Shown in pieces: positions 17,477-26,957 of a stretch of DNA of 64,000 nt. The translations under genes and the position numbers were made by a program. The DNA is from an uncultured Phycisphaerales bacterium (GTDB lineage: Bacteria > Planctomycetota > Phycisphaerae > Sedimentisphaerales > Anaerobacaceae), in contig CAIODZ010000012.1 in NCBI GenBank assembly GCA_903857265.1, positions 1 to 64,000 of the forward strand. Direction: 5' to 3'. The first letter of the stretch is position 1. Every line of letters starts with the position of its first letter. Under the pieces are notes generated by a model, which had not been told where the DNA came from, made no database searches, and saw only the letters and a program-made list of their open reading frames with translations.

Positions 17477-18282
17477 CGATTATTCGGAAACAGCGGTGAT
17501 TTTATGAGGTTAATTTTTGCCAGGCGAAACTTTAATCCCGTCCACAAACAGCAAAAACCGTATTTGGTGCTGCGACCGAAGTTAATTGATGACGCCTCAG
17601 GGAAGTATTTCGTCGGACAGCTTACCTCGGCTATCGTGTACCCAAACCACAGTATCTGGGCAAGCATCTGGTTGTCAAAAATGAAATCGTCGGAATTGCC
17701 GTCCAGAGGCAGCCGCTCCAGCAACTGCCTGGAAAAAGCGCGGTAGCCGGTGTGATATTCGGACAGCTTCGCACCCGTAAGAATGTTTTCTGCCATCGTA
17801 AGGAACCTGTTCGACACGTATTTGTAAACCGGCATATTGCCCGCCAGCGCATGACCGCCGAGGATTCGCGAACCCAGCACACAATGATAAAGCTCGTTTG
17901 CAATCATAGACGCCATCGCCGGTATCAGCAAAGGCGTGTACTGGTAATCGGGATGCACCATTATTACGATGTCGGCCCCGTTTTCAAGGGCGAGCTTATA
18001 GCAGGTCTTCTGGTTGGCGCCATACCCGCGGTTTTGCGGATGCGTATGAACAACGGTATGAGGCAGTTTTGACGCAACCTCGACCGTCCCGTCTTTGCTT
18101 GCGTCATCAACGATAACAACAAGGTCAACAATTCCCTGCGCCATCACCTCATCGTAGGTCTTGCGAAGGGTCTTCTCAGCGTTATAAGCCGGCATCACAA
18201 CAACTACTTTTTTATTCGCGAACATAAGGACATTATAGCGGTTCTTCGTTATCCTTGGTAGCACAAAACCGCTTCCGGTCAT
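17437..18282 (-). CDS. Family 2 glycosyltransferase, dolichyl-phosphate-mannose-synthase-like
   Basis: The 281-residue protein has the GT-A fold marks VVVVMPAYNAEKTLRKTYDE, VVIVDDASKDGTVEVA, the metal-binding region IVMVHPDYQY, GSRILGGHALAGNMPVYK and FIFDNQMLAQI. It most resembles polyprenyl-phosphate mannose/glucose synthases that load sugars on a lipid for membrane glycosyltransferases like its neighbours. I chose ATG 18282 because it overlaps the stop of the upstream gene as ATGA; an ATG at 18225 (MFANKK) is the other good candidate and gives 262 residues. Confidence 0.85.
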   Translation of the reverse strand: MTGSGFVLPRITKNRYNVLMFANKKVVVVMPAYNAEKTLRKTYDEVMAQGIVDLVVIVDDASKDGTVEVASKLPHTVVHTHPQNRGYGANQKTCYKLALENGADIVIMVHPDYQYTPLLIPAMASMIANELYHCVLGSRILGGHALAGNMPVYKYVSNRFLTMAENILTGAKLSEYHTGYRAFSRQLLERLPLDGNSDDFIFDNQMLAQILWFGYTIAEVSCPTKYFPEASSINFGRSTKYGFCCLWTGLKFRLAKINLIKSPLFPNNRCVKSPTSPMCPG

Positions 18283-19925
18283 TGTCGTCTCTTTAAAACA
18301 GCGACAAAGGCGCTCGATACCGGCGTATATTGGGCTGCCTGATTGTTCCACCGCCAGATAGTCGGCCTATTACCCAAAATGTCGGCGATACCGACTATCT
18401 CGTACCGCACTAACAAATATGAATCAAACCACTCGAATATCTTTTTAACGGAACCTGGTCTTGCCAGCCATGACATTGAAACATTTACAAAAACCACAAA
18501 TTCAGGGTTGGCGGTCTCAATTTGAGCAATCATTTCTTCCTGCATCTGCATGGCATACGGCTGTGGCTCCATAAGCGGATAAGTATAAATATATTTGGTA
18601 GCCGAACGTCTGCCGGAATAGAAGCAGATTTGCGGTTCGGAACCGATAACAGCTATTGTGGCATCGGGACGCGTATTGCCACGGATAAATTCCGCTATCT
18701 GCAGCGATTCCGGGAACGGGTTGACGCTATAAACCCTCCGGCAAACATCTTCCGGTGAAAGCTCAAATAAACACTCCCGCTGGTCATACAACGTATAGCC
18801 GATAACAATGAGACCAATAGTGCCGGTTATAGCCAGCCGCAGCGGCATCGGCGTCGTTCCCGCGTATAACCCATCAATCACGGCAATGCCCACTCCGGCC
18901 AAAATTGCCGCCGCGGGCAAAAGAAAAATGAAATAATGGTTGCGGAAATAAAAACCCGGACAAACGGCCAAAAATGAAAAAATAAAAAATCCCGCGGCCA
19001 ATGCCGCTAATCGACGATATCTCTTCATAACAACAACTGCGAAAAAGCCAAAAACAGAAAGAAACCATATTGGAAAACCTTCATAGTACATCATCTTTGC
19101 CTGATATGCGAAAAGCTCCCTTGCGTAATCCATAGGAATGACCGCCGCATACTCGCGGGCGTATGTGAACGTCCAGAACCAGAACTTATCAAAGGTGCCG
19201 TAAAACCAGTAAAAAAGACATACCGCAACAAACGGCAGAAGAACCATAGCGTTAAAAATAATCTGAGAGATAATGACTTTTAGCCATGGAATCGGCTCTT
19301 GTCGCAAACCGGAATAAAGCAAATACAACGCACCAAAAATAGCAAACATAACGCCGTGCTGCTTAATAATAAACGCAAGACCGAAAAGCAGTCCTGCAAT
19401 CAGCAATCGGACATACCCTGTTTTGCCGTTGCTGTTACAAATGAGTAACAGGCCCACAAGTGCCGGCAGAACAACAAAATGCTCCGCATTCGCCCAAAGC
19501 CCTGTTACTCCCGAAGTTATGGATAACACAGCATAGACACCGCCGGCGGCAACCGCGGCAATCGACCCAAATAATTTTTTGGCAAGCAAAAATACCACAA
19601 ATATCGTCGCGGCGTTAAAAATTAGAAGACCGAGGTGAATACCCGTATGCGTCTGTCCAAACAAGGTCATTATCAGGGCATACACAACATAGATTCCCGG
19701 CAGCTTCATACTGTACGCCGAGACATAAGGAGGAATACCTTTTAACATTTGCTGTGCTATATAAGCATATTCGCCCTCGTCGCGCTCGAATGGCACAGAG
19801 AGCAGCCGACCTCGAATAACTGCCGCTGCGATTATCACCCCGATAATCGCCACCCAGGGCCAAACCCGGGATAAACATACTGTTAACTGTTTTCCTTCAT
19901 TATCCCTGCTCTTTGTCTGCCCCAT
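18279..19925 (-). CDS. GT39/ArnT-like membrane glycosyltransferase
   Basis: The 548-residue protein has a short basic N-terminus and about eleven hydrophobic segments. The first periplasmic loop carries the family signature VPFERDEGEYAYIAQQMLKG, in which Asp-Glu-Gly-Glu includes the presumed catalytic acid, followed by PPYVSAYSMKLPGIYVVYAL. A soluble C-terminal part (about 410-548) has FIRGNTRPDATIAVIGSEPQICFYSGR. PMT_2-type enzymes transfer sugars from polyprenyl phosphate to protein or lipid at the outer face of the membrane. The stop overlaps the start of the GT2 gene, supporting a donor-synthase/transferase pair. Confidence 0.85.
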   Translation of the reverse strand: MGQTKSRDNEGKQLTVCLSRVWPWVAIIGVIIAAAVIRGRLLSVPFERDEGEYAYIAQQMLKGIPPYVSAYSMKLPGIYVVYALIMTLFGQTHTGIHLGLLIFNAATIFVVFLLAKKLFGSIAAVAAGGVYAVLSITSGVTGLWANAEHFVVLPALVGLLLICNSNGKTGYVRLLIAGLLFGLAFIIKQHGVMFAIFGALYLLYSGLRQEPIPWLKVIISQIIFNAMVLLPFVAVCLFYWFYGTFDKFWFWTFTYAREYAAVIPMDYARELFAYQAKMMYYEGFPIWFLSVFGFFAVVVMKRYRRLAALAAGFFIFSFLAVCPGFYFRNHYFIFLLPAAAILAGVGIAVIDGLYAGTTPMPLRLAITGTIGLIVIGYTLYDQRECLFELSPEDVCRRVYSVNPFPESLQIAEFIRGNTRPDATIAVIGSEPQICFYSGRRSATKYIYTYPLMEPQPYAMQMQEEMIAQIETANPEFVVFVNVSMSWLARPGSVKKIFEWFDSYLLVRYEIVGIADILGNRPTIWRWNNQAAQYTPVSSAFVAVLKRRQ

Positions 19926-20030
19926 CAGTTCATCCTCTCGTAAATAACAACGTTACGCTCGTCTGTATCGGTTCGGAACAGCTGTTCATCCGGACTTTCC
20001 CTGTTCTCAAATTTATCGTTATCCCGCCAC

Positions 20031-20058
20031 TTGTCAACAGCGAAAAATCGGTTATAGT
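20031..20058 (+). promoter_or_regulatory. Sigma70-type promoter for the CoA-dehydratase activase gene
   Basis: TTGTCA (20031-20036) and TATAGT (20053-20058) are 16 bp apart, 47 bp before the start codon; an AGGA ribosome site lies 8 nt before the ATG. Seen by eye. Confidence 0.55.
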
Positions 20059-20105
20059 AATGTGTCCCTGACGGTTACGAGATTCAGGGGACCAGGAAAC
20101 CAAAT

Positions 20106-23100
20106 ATGGAGCAAGGACAGCCGAAAATTATTTCATCACAGACAAGCAAAGGACTCGGCCTCGAACTTCTCAGAGGCACAGGAGCTCTTTTTCTCGGTAT
20201 TGACATCGGGTCAACCAGCAGTGACGTCGTAGTTCTTGATGACCAGAGCAGAATTGTCCTTTCGGACTACAGACGGACAAAAGGCAAACCCGTAGAGACA
20301 TTCCGCACGCAATTGCGGGAGATATTCGACAAGATAAATCCCGCCAACGTCAAGACAATCGCGGCGACCGGCTCTGCCGCACGATTACCCGCCAAATTAC
20401 TGGGAATTCCCTTCGTAAACGAAGTGGCTGCGCAGGCCGCCGCGGTATCGTATCTGTATCCGGATATTCAAAACGCCACCGTCATTGAAATGGGCGGTCA
20501 GGACAGCAAACTAATTTTCCTGCACAACAAGCCAGGGGCGGGACGAGTGAAAGATTTTGCCTTAAATACCGTATGCGCCGCGGGAACCGGCTCATTTCTT
20601 GACCAGCAGGCGGACCGCTTAGGTATAAATATAGAGGAAGAATTCGGCCGGCTGGCGATTGAAAGCGAAAACGTCCCGCGAATGGCGGGCCGGTGCTCCG
20701 TCTTCGCTAAAAGCGATATGATTCACCTCCAGCAGCAGGCGACGCCGGTGGTTGATATCCTCGCGGGGCTTTGTTTGGCCCTTGCGAGAAACCTCAAAAG
20801 CAACCTCGGCTGCGGACGCGAGTTTATCAAACCAATCATCTTTACAGGAGGCGTAGCCGCAAACGCCGGCGTCGTAAAGGCAATCTCCGAGATTTTTGAA
20901 ACCACGGACAGCCAACTCATCGTCCCCGAGGCCCATTTCTTCACCGGCGCAATCGGCGCGGTCATCACCGCAAAAAGCAAAGGATTACAACACACTATCT
21001 CTGCCGACTCGCTGATTGAGAATATCGACACATATATCAGTCAGCAGGGTTCATCACTTAAAAACGCCCCTCGCAGGGAACCACTCGCAACGCCAGTTTT
21101 TCCTCTTCCTAAAAATAATATTCGCAAAGACCTGCTTACAAAAGCTGCTGAGCCAATAGAAGCATACCTCGGCGTCGACGTCGGCTCATTAAGCACAAAG
21201 GCAGTCGTTATGGACAGGCAAAAACGCATCTTGGCCAAAATCTACCTTATGACCGCCGGCAGGCCCTTAGACGCGATACATCAGGTGATGAAAGCAATCG
21301 GCGAGCAGGTGCAAAACAAAGTCAAAATCATCGGCGCAGCCAGCACCGGCTCCGGGCGATACCTCACTGGCGACTTTATCGGTGCGGACGTCGTTATAAA
21401 TGAAATTACCGCCCAGGCCACCGGGGCAGCCATCATAAATCCCAAAGTGGACACCATTTTTGAAATAGGCGGACAGGACAGCAAATATATCTCGCTGAAC
21501 AACGGCGTGGTCGTAGATTTCGAAATGAATCACGCCTGCGCCGCGGGGACAGGTTCATTCATTGAAGAGCAGGCAAGTCGATTGGGAATAAGCATCAAAG
21601 AAGAGTTTGCCCGGCTTGCCTTCGCGAGTAAATCGCCCGTCAAACTGGGCGAGCGATGCACGGTTTTTATGGAATCGGATTTGCTGAGTTATCAACAGCA
21701 GGGAGCGATTACTGAAGACCTCGTCGCAGGCCTTGCTTACTCCATTGTCGCGAATTACCTCAACCGCGTCGTCGGGCGACGAAAAATCGGAGATAACATC
21801 TGCTTCCAGGGCGGTACGGCGTTTAACACGGCTGTCTGGGCGGCTTTCGAAAAAGTAACCGGCAAACCAATTATGGTCCCTGACCATCATGAAGTTACGG
21901 GCGCTCTCGGCGCGGCGGCAATTGCTGCCGAACATATCGAACGGGTTGCTAAACGATCAGGCATCAGGCCCGGGAGCAAATTCAAGGGGTTCGAGAGTCT
22001 TGTAAATGCCAATTATACAGTAGAGTCATTCACATGCGACCATTGTTCGAACCATTGCGAGATAAAGAAGGTGCAACTGGCCGGCTCGGAACCATTATAT
22101 TACGGGTCACGATGCGACAGGTATAACCTAAAGAAGACCGCTCAAAAGAAAAGCCGATTCAGCGCATTCGAATACCGCCAAAAAAAGCTGCTTGAATTTG
22201 CAGGGCTTAATCGACAATCGGCAATTCCGCCTTCAGCGAGACCTCGCCAAATGGCGGGCGGCAATCAACAATCCAAAACTATCGGTATCCCTATGGCGAT
22301 TGCATCCTGGCAGTTGTTGCCCACATTTTCACAATTTTTCAGAGAGCTGGGTTTCGAGGTTGTTTTATCGGGTCGAACAAACAAAGAGACGATTCGCAAA
22401 GGTTTGGAATCGGTAACGGCTCAACCCTGTTTCCCGATTAAAGTCGCTTATGGTCATATCGTTGAGCTGATTGAAAAAGGCGCGGATTATATCTTTCTGC
22501 CAAGCATAGTTTCCGTGGCGGGCAGCTTCCCACAGAACAAGCACAATCACTTTTGCCCGTATGTTCAGTCGTTTCCATACCAGGTGCGAAGCGCATTCGG
22601 CGATAAGCTCGGCAAAACGAAGTTGTTAATTGCCCCGCTGCGTCTCGGCGAGGGCGACAGTATTATGCAAAAGACATTCGCGGAACTCGGCAAAAAATTA
22701 AATATCTCATCTTCGCTGGTTCACAAAGCGATGAAAAAAGGGGTCGGGACGCAACAGGGATTTGAGCAGGCGCTGTTGGACAAAGGCAAAGAGATTCTGG
22801 CCAACGTCGGGCCAAATGAGAAATTGTTTGTGTTAGTCAGCAGGCCCTACAACGGCTGCGACGAAGGCGTGAGCTTGCAATTGCCCGGAAAATTCGTCGA
22901 CGCCGGCGTGGAAATGATGCCGATGGAGATGCTCGGCCTCAAAGAAGCCCGGCTAAGCGATGAAAAACTACACAGTGAAATTTACTGGTCATACGGACAA
23001 AAAATTCTGCGCGCCGCGGAAATCATCAAACAGGACAATCGCCTCTTCGCGGTGTATCTGTCCAATTTCAGTTGCGGGCCTGATTCGTTTTTGATGCCCT

Positions 23101-24524
23101 TTTTCAAAAACATAATGGGAAATAAGCCCTGCCTGCAACTGGAAATCGATGAGCATTCCGCGGATGCGGGGGTAGTAACGCGAATTGAGGCGTTTTTGGA
23201 AAGTTTGAAGAACTACAAATCAGATATTTACCGCGGAGAACGCGGAGACCGCCGAGAAAAAACCGTAAAAACAATCTCTGCGAATCCTGCGGTCAAACGA
23301 ACTCTTTACATACCCTATATTGGTGACACGTCATTCGGGATGGCGGCATGTCTGCGGGCATACGGCCAGCCCGCGGAGGTTATGCCGATTGCGGATGAGG
23401 CGGCGCTTATGCGAGGCAGGGCTTATACCACGGGCAAAGAGTGCCTGCCCTGCGCGATAACAATCGGGGAAATGCTTAAAGTCCTCGAGCAGGACGGCGT
23501 AAAGCCCCAAAACGCGGCGTTCTTTATGCCCGGCGCATCAGGCCCCTGCAGATTCGGCCTGTATCACTGTATGCATCGGCTTATCTTGAAACACGCCGGC
23601 GTCGATGACGCAATTATCCTATCGCCGAATCAGGACAGCAACTTCTATAGTCACTTTGTGAAGAATTTCGATGGTGCGGGGCCGGTAACTTTTATGAAAG
23701 ACATCTGGACCTCAATCATCGGCATCGACCTGCTGCATAAATTGATTCTGCGGTTGCGCCCGTTCGCAGTCGATACCAGGCAGGCACAGCAGGTATATGA
23801 AAATTGCGTTCAGCAATGGGCCCGGCATCTGGAGAAGCGCAGCCGATTTTCAGACAAGGTTCTGCTTTTTAGGCAGTTTACCGAAGAATTTGCAAAAGTC
23901 AAACTGAACAACAAACTGCAAAAGCCCAGGATTGGCATCGTGGGCGAGATATACGTCCGCAACCACCCGTTCGCAAATCTCAATATCATCCGTCGGCTTG
24001 AGGAACTTGGGGCGGCTTGCGACCTCGCCCCGCTCGCGGAATGGATTTATTATACGAATTTCACACGCCACAAAATGGCGCATCGCAGAGGTCAGTGGAA
24101 AAACCTGCTCAATAACGCTGTTCAGGATTTCTTCCAGCACAGGATTGAACGGTCGCTGGCGAAGCCGATGGAGAAAAAATTTGGCCGGCTTGCCGAACAC
24201 CCCACAAAACATACAATCGACTTAGCGAAACCATATATCGACGCATCATTTGAAGGTGAAGCGATACTGAGCATAGGCAAAATGGTCGAATACCACAAAG
24301 ACGGCTTCGGCGGCGTGGTAAACGTAATGCCTTTCACCTGTATGCCTTCGACGATAGTCAGCACACAGACAAGGCGACTGAGCGCCGACTGCAATGAGAT
24401 GCCGATTCTGAATCTCAGCTTCGACGGCCAGGAGGACGCGACACTGACGACCCGTCTTGAGGCGTTTGTCGAGCAGGTGGGAGCGAGGCAGAAGGTCAGC
24501 GTAGCGGAAATGGTCGCAACATAG
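20106..24524 (+). CDS. Giant acyl-CoA dehydratase activase (two BcrA/BadF ATPase domains plus DUF2229 and HgdB-like region)
   Basis: The 1472-residue protein has two ASKHA ATPase domains in tandem. The first (about 28-300) has FLGIDIGSTSSDVVVLDD and VCAAGTGSFLDQQADRLGI; the second (about 352-620) has YLGVDVGSLSTKAVVMD and ACAAGTGSFIEEQASRLGI. Both keep the CAAGTG cysteine and a downstream Cys (GRCSVF, ERCTVF) that bind a shared [4Fe-4S] cluster in HgdC-type activators. A Cys motif FTCDHCSNHC follows near 645, then a DUF2229-like segment (IGIPMAIASWQLLPTF) and a C-terminal HgdB-like region with GKECLPCAITIGEM. Known relatives power ATP-driven electron transfer to 2-hydroxyacyl-CoA or benzoyl-CoA-type enzymes. 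No separate dehydratase subunit gene lies nearby. Single gene with its own promoter; strongly suggests anaerobic life. Confidence 0.9.
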   Translation: MEQGQPKIISSQTSKGLGLELLRGTGALFLGIDIGSTSSDVVVLDDQSRIVLSDYRRTKGKPVETFRTQLREIFDKINPANVKTIAATGSAARLPAKLLGIPFVNEVAAQAAAVSYLYPDIQNATVIEMGGQDSKLIFLHNKPGAGRVKDFALNTVCAAGTGSFLDQQADRLGINIEEEFGRLAIESENVPRMAGRCSVFAKSDMIHLQQQATPVVDILAGLCLALARNLKSNLGCGREFIKPIIFTGGVAANAGVVKAISEIFETTDSQLIVPEAHFFTGAIGAVITAKSKGLQHTISADSLIENIDTYISQQGSSLKNAPRREPLATPVFPLPKNNIRKDLLTKAAEPIEAYLGVDVGSLSTKAVVMDRQKRILAKIYLMTAGRPLDAIHQVMKAIGEQVQNKVKIIGAASTGSGRYLTGDFIGADVVINEITAQATGAAIINPKVDTIFEIGGQDSKYISLNNGVVVDFEMNHACAAGTGSFIEEQASRLGISIKEEFARLAFASKSPVKLGERCTVFMESDLLSYQQQGAITEDLVAGLAYSIVANYLNRVVGRRKIGDNICFQGGTAFNTAVWAAFEKVTGKPIMVPDHHEVTGALGAAAIAAEHIERVAKRSGIRPGSKFKGFESLVNANYTVESFTCDHCSNHCEIKKVQLAGSEPLYYGSRCDRYNLKKTAQKKSRFSAFEYRQKKLLEFAGLNRQSAIPPSARPRQMAGGNQQSKTIGIPMAIASWQLLPTFSQFFRELGFEVVLSGRTNKETIRKGLESVTAQPCFPIKVAYGHIVELIEKGADYIFLPSIVSVAGSFPQNKHNHFCPYVQSFPYQVRSAFGDKLGKTKLLIAPLRLGEGDSIMQKTFAELGKKLNISSSLVHKAMKKGVGTQQGFEQALLDKGKEILANVGPNEKLFVLVSRPYNGCDEGVSLQLPGKFVDAGVEMMPMEMLGLKEARLSDEKLHSEIYWSYGQKILRAAEIIKQDNRLFAVYLSNFSCGPDSFLMPFFKNIMGNKPCLQLEIDEHSADAGVVTRIEAFLESLKNYKSDIYRGERGDRREKTVKTISANPAVKRTLYIPYIGDTSFGMAACLRAYGQPAEVMPIADEAALMRGRAYTTGKECLPCAITIGEMLKVLEQDGVKPQNAAFFMPGASGPCRFGLYHCMHRLILKHAGVDDAIILSPNQDSNFYSHFVKNFDGAGPVTFMKDIWTSIIGIDLLHKLILRLRPFAVDTRQAQQVYENCVQQWARHLEKRSRFSDKVLLFRQFTEEFAKVKLNNKLQKPRIGIVGEIYVRNHPFANLNIIRRLEELGAACDLAPLAEWIYYTNFTRHKMAHRRGQWKNLLNNAVQDFFQHRIERSLAKPMEKKFGRLAEHPTKHTIDLAKPYIDASFEGEAILSIGKMVEYHKDGFGGVVNVMPFTCMPSTIVSTQTRRLSADCNEMPILNLSFDGQEDATLTTRLEAFVEQVGARQKVSVAEMVAT

Positions 24525-24606
24525 TGTTATTTGTGATTTCAGATGCTGGTTTCATATCCCCTGCGGCGGACGAGAATGAAAAAGTAAAAGGGAAAAAAAC
24601 AACAAA

Positions 24607-26259
24607 TTAATGCTGCCTTTCTACTCCCAGAGACTGCAGACGCTGGCGAATATCTTCGGGAATAATTTCGGCTTTATTGTTCCTGATAATTTCAATCGCA
24701 CGACGATAATGCAATTGGGCCTCTTCAAGTTTACCCTGTGTGGCCAGAACTTCGGCAAACAGACAATGCACCAAAGCAGAATCCTCCTGTAATTCGAGAG
24801 ATTTACGGTATTGTTCGACAGCATCGTTCAATCTGCCCTTTGCGGCAAATATAAGCCCTTTATTGTAATAAGCAACCGAGTATGCCCTTGGGTCAACCTT
24901 TTTAAGATAGGCCCCAAGCTCAAGCACACGGTCAAGATGAATCAGCGTCTCATCTAATTTGCCCTGCTTAAAGAGGGAGCTTCCTATTTGGCCGTGCGCC
25001 AGCCAGGAATCCGGATTTTTTTTCAACGTATCCAGCCATAAGGTATCCACGCTGGTATATGCCCGGCTTTGTCGCCAAGTCAATGTACCGAGTGTAAGAA
25101 CCGAAACGCCGGCTGCAAGGACGATGACAAACCTTGTGTATTTACCTGACCTGCCAAATAACATCGCGCCCGCCGCCGCAACGAGGGCAATCGGCCCGAT
25201 ACACGCGGCATATTGGTAATGGTCGGCGACGAAAGTATATACAAATGTGTAAAGAGTGAAAAAGCCAAGCATCGGAAACAACGTCGCGGCGAAAAATAAT
25301 ATCGCAGTTATTGGTCCGCGGCCAGACCGGTTTCGCAAGAGCCAGGCGATGGCAACTGCAAACAAAACAGCGGCGGGCCAGGTAAATTGCTGGATTTTAG
25401 CGGGGTCGATATTCCAGCGCGGATAACTAAACGCCAGATTTACGGGCCAAAAGAGTTCCCATAAATAGAACCATAGCGCCCTGCCCGATATTAACAGCTT
25501 GTCCGCCGGGCCTATTCCCAGATTGACCGCACTTGTCCCCTGGTGGTACTTTTCCCACCACATTATAAAAAAACCCATCCCAATCCCCATCGCGATAAAC
25601 GGGACAAGCCGAAGCCAGCGTTTGGAAGTAAGAGGCAAACCCCTGAGCCACAATATCAAAACAAGCACAACAGGGAGCATGCAGGCGGTTGTTTTGCTGA
25701 AAAGAGCCAAAGCAAAGAGCAAAAGTGACACCGCGTAAAACAAAACTGCCCTGCGAATCGAATTGCTGCCGAAAATAAATTTCATCCAGCACAAAACCGA
25801 CAGAAGCGAAAAGAACAACATCAGGACGTTCTTTCTTTCGGTTATCCAGGCAACCGATTCGACCTGTACGGGGTGCAAGGCAAAGACCGCCGAAGCAAAC
25901 CACGCCCCCGGTATCGATAGTCGCCTTAGAACCAGCCACAGCAATAAGGCGTTGGCGATATGAATCGCCACATTGACGACATGATAGCCGAAGGGGTTAA
26001 ATCCCCAGAGCCGATACTCGACCCAATAAGTCGTATAGGTGAGAGGGAAATATTGTGAGGGAGCATCCGTAGAAAACCAGATGTTATAAAAACCATCGGG
26101 GGCAGTAAGGAGGGGGTTGTCTGTAACGTAATCATCGTCGTCCCATACAAAACCGCCTTTTATGGCAGGGACATAAGCCGCTGAACAGACGACAATAATA
26201 ACCAAGACCCCAGCCAATATTATTAATCTCGATTTTTTCGTATCAAGAACCAATCTCAT
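24607..26259 (-). CDS. Polytopic membrane protein with GT-C-like domain and C-terminal TPR repeats (paralogue)
   Basis: The 550-residue protein has the same plan as the one at 15884-17476: a first loop with FVWDDDDYVTDNPLL, then QYFPLTYTTYWVEYRLWG, HPVQVESVAWITERKNVLMLFF and about ten membrane segments, followed by TPR units (SWLAHGQIGSSLFKQGKLDE, SVAYYNKGLIFAAKGRLNDA, ALVHCLFAEVLATQGKLEEA). It probably transfers sugars from a lipid carrier; acceptor unknown. It is convergent with the activase gene, with 82 bp between them and no clear terminator. Confidence 0.8.
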   Translation of the reverse strand: MRLVLDTKKSRLIILAGVLVIIVVCSAAYVPAIKGGFVWDDDDYVTDNPLLTAPDGFYNIWFSTDAPSQYFPLTYTTYWVEYRLWGFNPFGYHVVNVAIHIANALLLWLVLRRLSIPGAWFASAVFALHPVQVESVAWITERKNVLMLFFSLLSVLCWMKFIFGSNSIRRAVLFYAVSLLLFALALFSKTTACMLPVVLVLILWLRGLPLTSKRWLRLVPFIAMGIGMGFFIMWWEKYHQGTSAVNLGIGPADKLLISGRALWFYLWELFWPVNLAFSYPRWNIDPAKIQQFTWPAAVLFAVAIAWLLRNRSGRGPITAILFFAATLFPMLGFFTLYTFVYTFVADHYQYAACIGPIALVAAAGAMLFGRSGKYTRFVIVLAAGVSVLTLGTLTWRQSRAYTSVDTLWLDTLKKNPDSWLAHGQIGSSLFKQGKLDETLIHLDRVLELGAYLKKVDPRAYSVAYYNKGLIFAAKGRLNDAVEQYRKSLELQEDSALVHCLFAEVLATQGKLEEAQLHYRRAIEIIRNNKAEIIPEDIRQRLQSLGVERQH

Positions 26260-26297
26260 ATGTAAACACTATATCGGTCAAACTGGCATCTGATTAT

Positions 26298-26957
26298 TCA
26301 GGAATAATTGAACGGCTGTTTGCCTTCGGAGATTCGGAGTTGGGACTGCATTTCTCTCATTGTTTTGGTCAACATAGCGGCGAAATCGTCATCTTCCATA
26401 CCTGTTATTTTTTCAACCGATATTGGTTGGCCGTAAGCAACGGTAATCTTCGAGCCGATTTTGAATAACTTTCGATGCCTGGGCCAGCATTCGAATGCAC
26501 CATCAATCAATACGGGGACAACAGGAGCATTTCCCCGGCGAGACAAAAGCGTGAAGCCGCCTTTGAAGGGAGCAATTTTACCGTCGGTTGTGCGTGTCGC
26601 CTCCGGAAAGAGACATACGCCGTCGCCCTGCTTCAACCTGGCGATAATGGCCTTTATAGATGCCAGGTCGGCCTGTCCCCTGCGAACGGGTATCGCCTTG
26701 ATAGATTTAAGAAGCGAGCCGAAAATTTTGTTTTTGAAGAGGGTGTCCCTGGCCATAAAGCATAACTGATTTTTGAGGGCGATGCCCGCTAAGACCGGGT
26801 CGAGAAAACTCTGGTGATTGACGGCGAGAATAAAAGGCCCGCTCGCCGGGATATTTCCCAGGCCGATAAATCGCATACGGAAACACAGCCGGCAGAATAA
26901 CCTGCTCCACCACCGTGCAAACAAAGACCAATGATTTTTTAAGGTTTCACTGAGCAT
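26298..26957 (-). CDS. plsC: 1-acyl-sn-glycerol-3-phosphate acyltransferase
   Basis: The 219-residue protein has the acyltransferase blocks in order: NHQSFLD (the HX4D motif), RDTLFKNKIFGSLLKSIKAI, FPEATRT (block III, FPEGTR in most) and the VPVLIDGAF strand. It adds the second acyl chain to make phosphatidic acid, at the cytoplasmic membrane face. I chose the ATG at 26957, which overlaps the cmk stop by 19 bp; a TTG at 26972 would add five residues. The cmk-plsC order is frequent in bacteria. Confidence 0.9.
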   Translation of the reverse strand: MLSETLKNHWSLFARWWSRLFCRLCFRMRFIGLGNIPASGPFILAVNHQSFLDPVLAGIALKNQLCFMARDTLFKNKIFGSLLKSIKAIPVRRGQADLASIKAIIARLKQGDGVCLFPEATRTTDGKIAPFKGGFTLLSRRGNAPVVPVLIDGAFECWPRHRKLFKIGSKITVAYGQPISVEKITGMEDDDFAAMLTKTMREMQSQLRISEGKQPFNYS

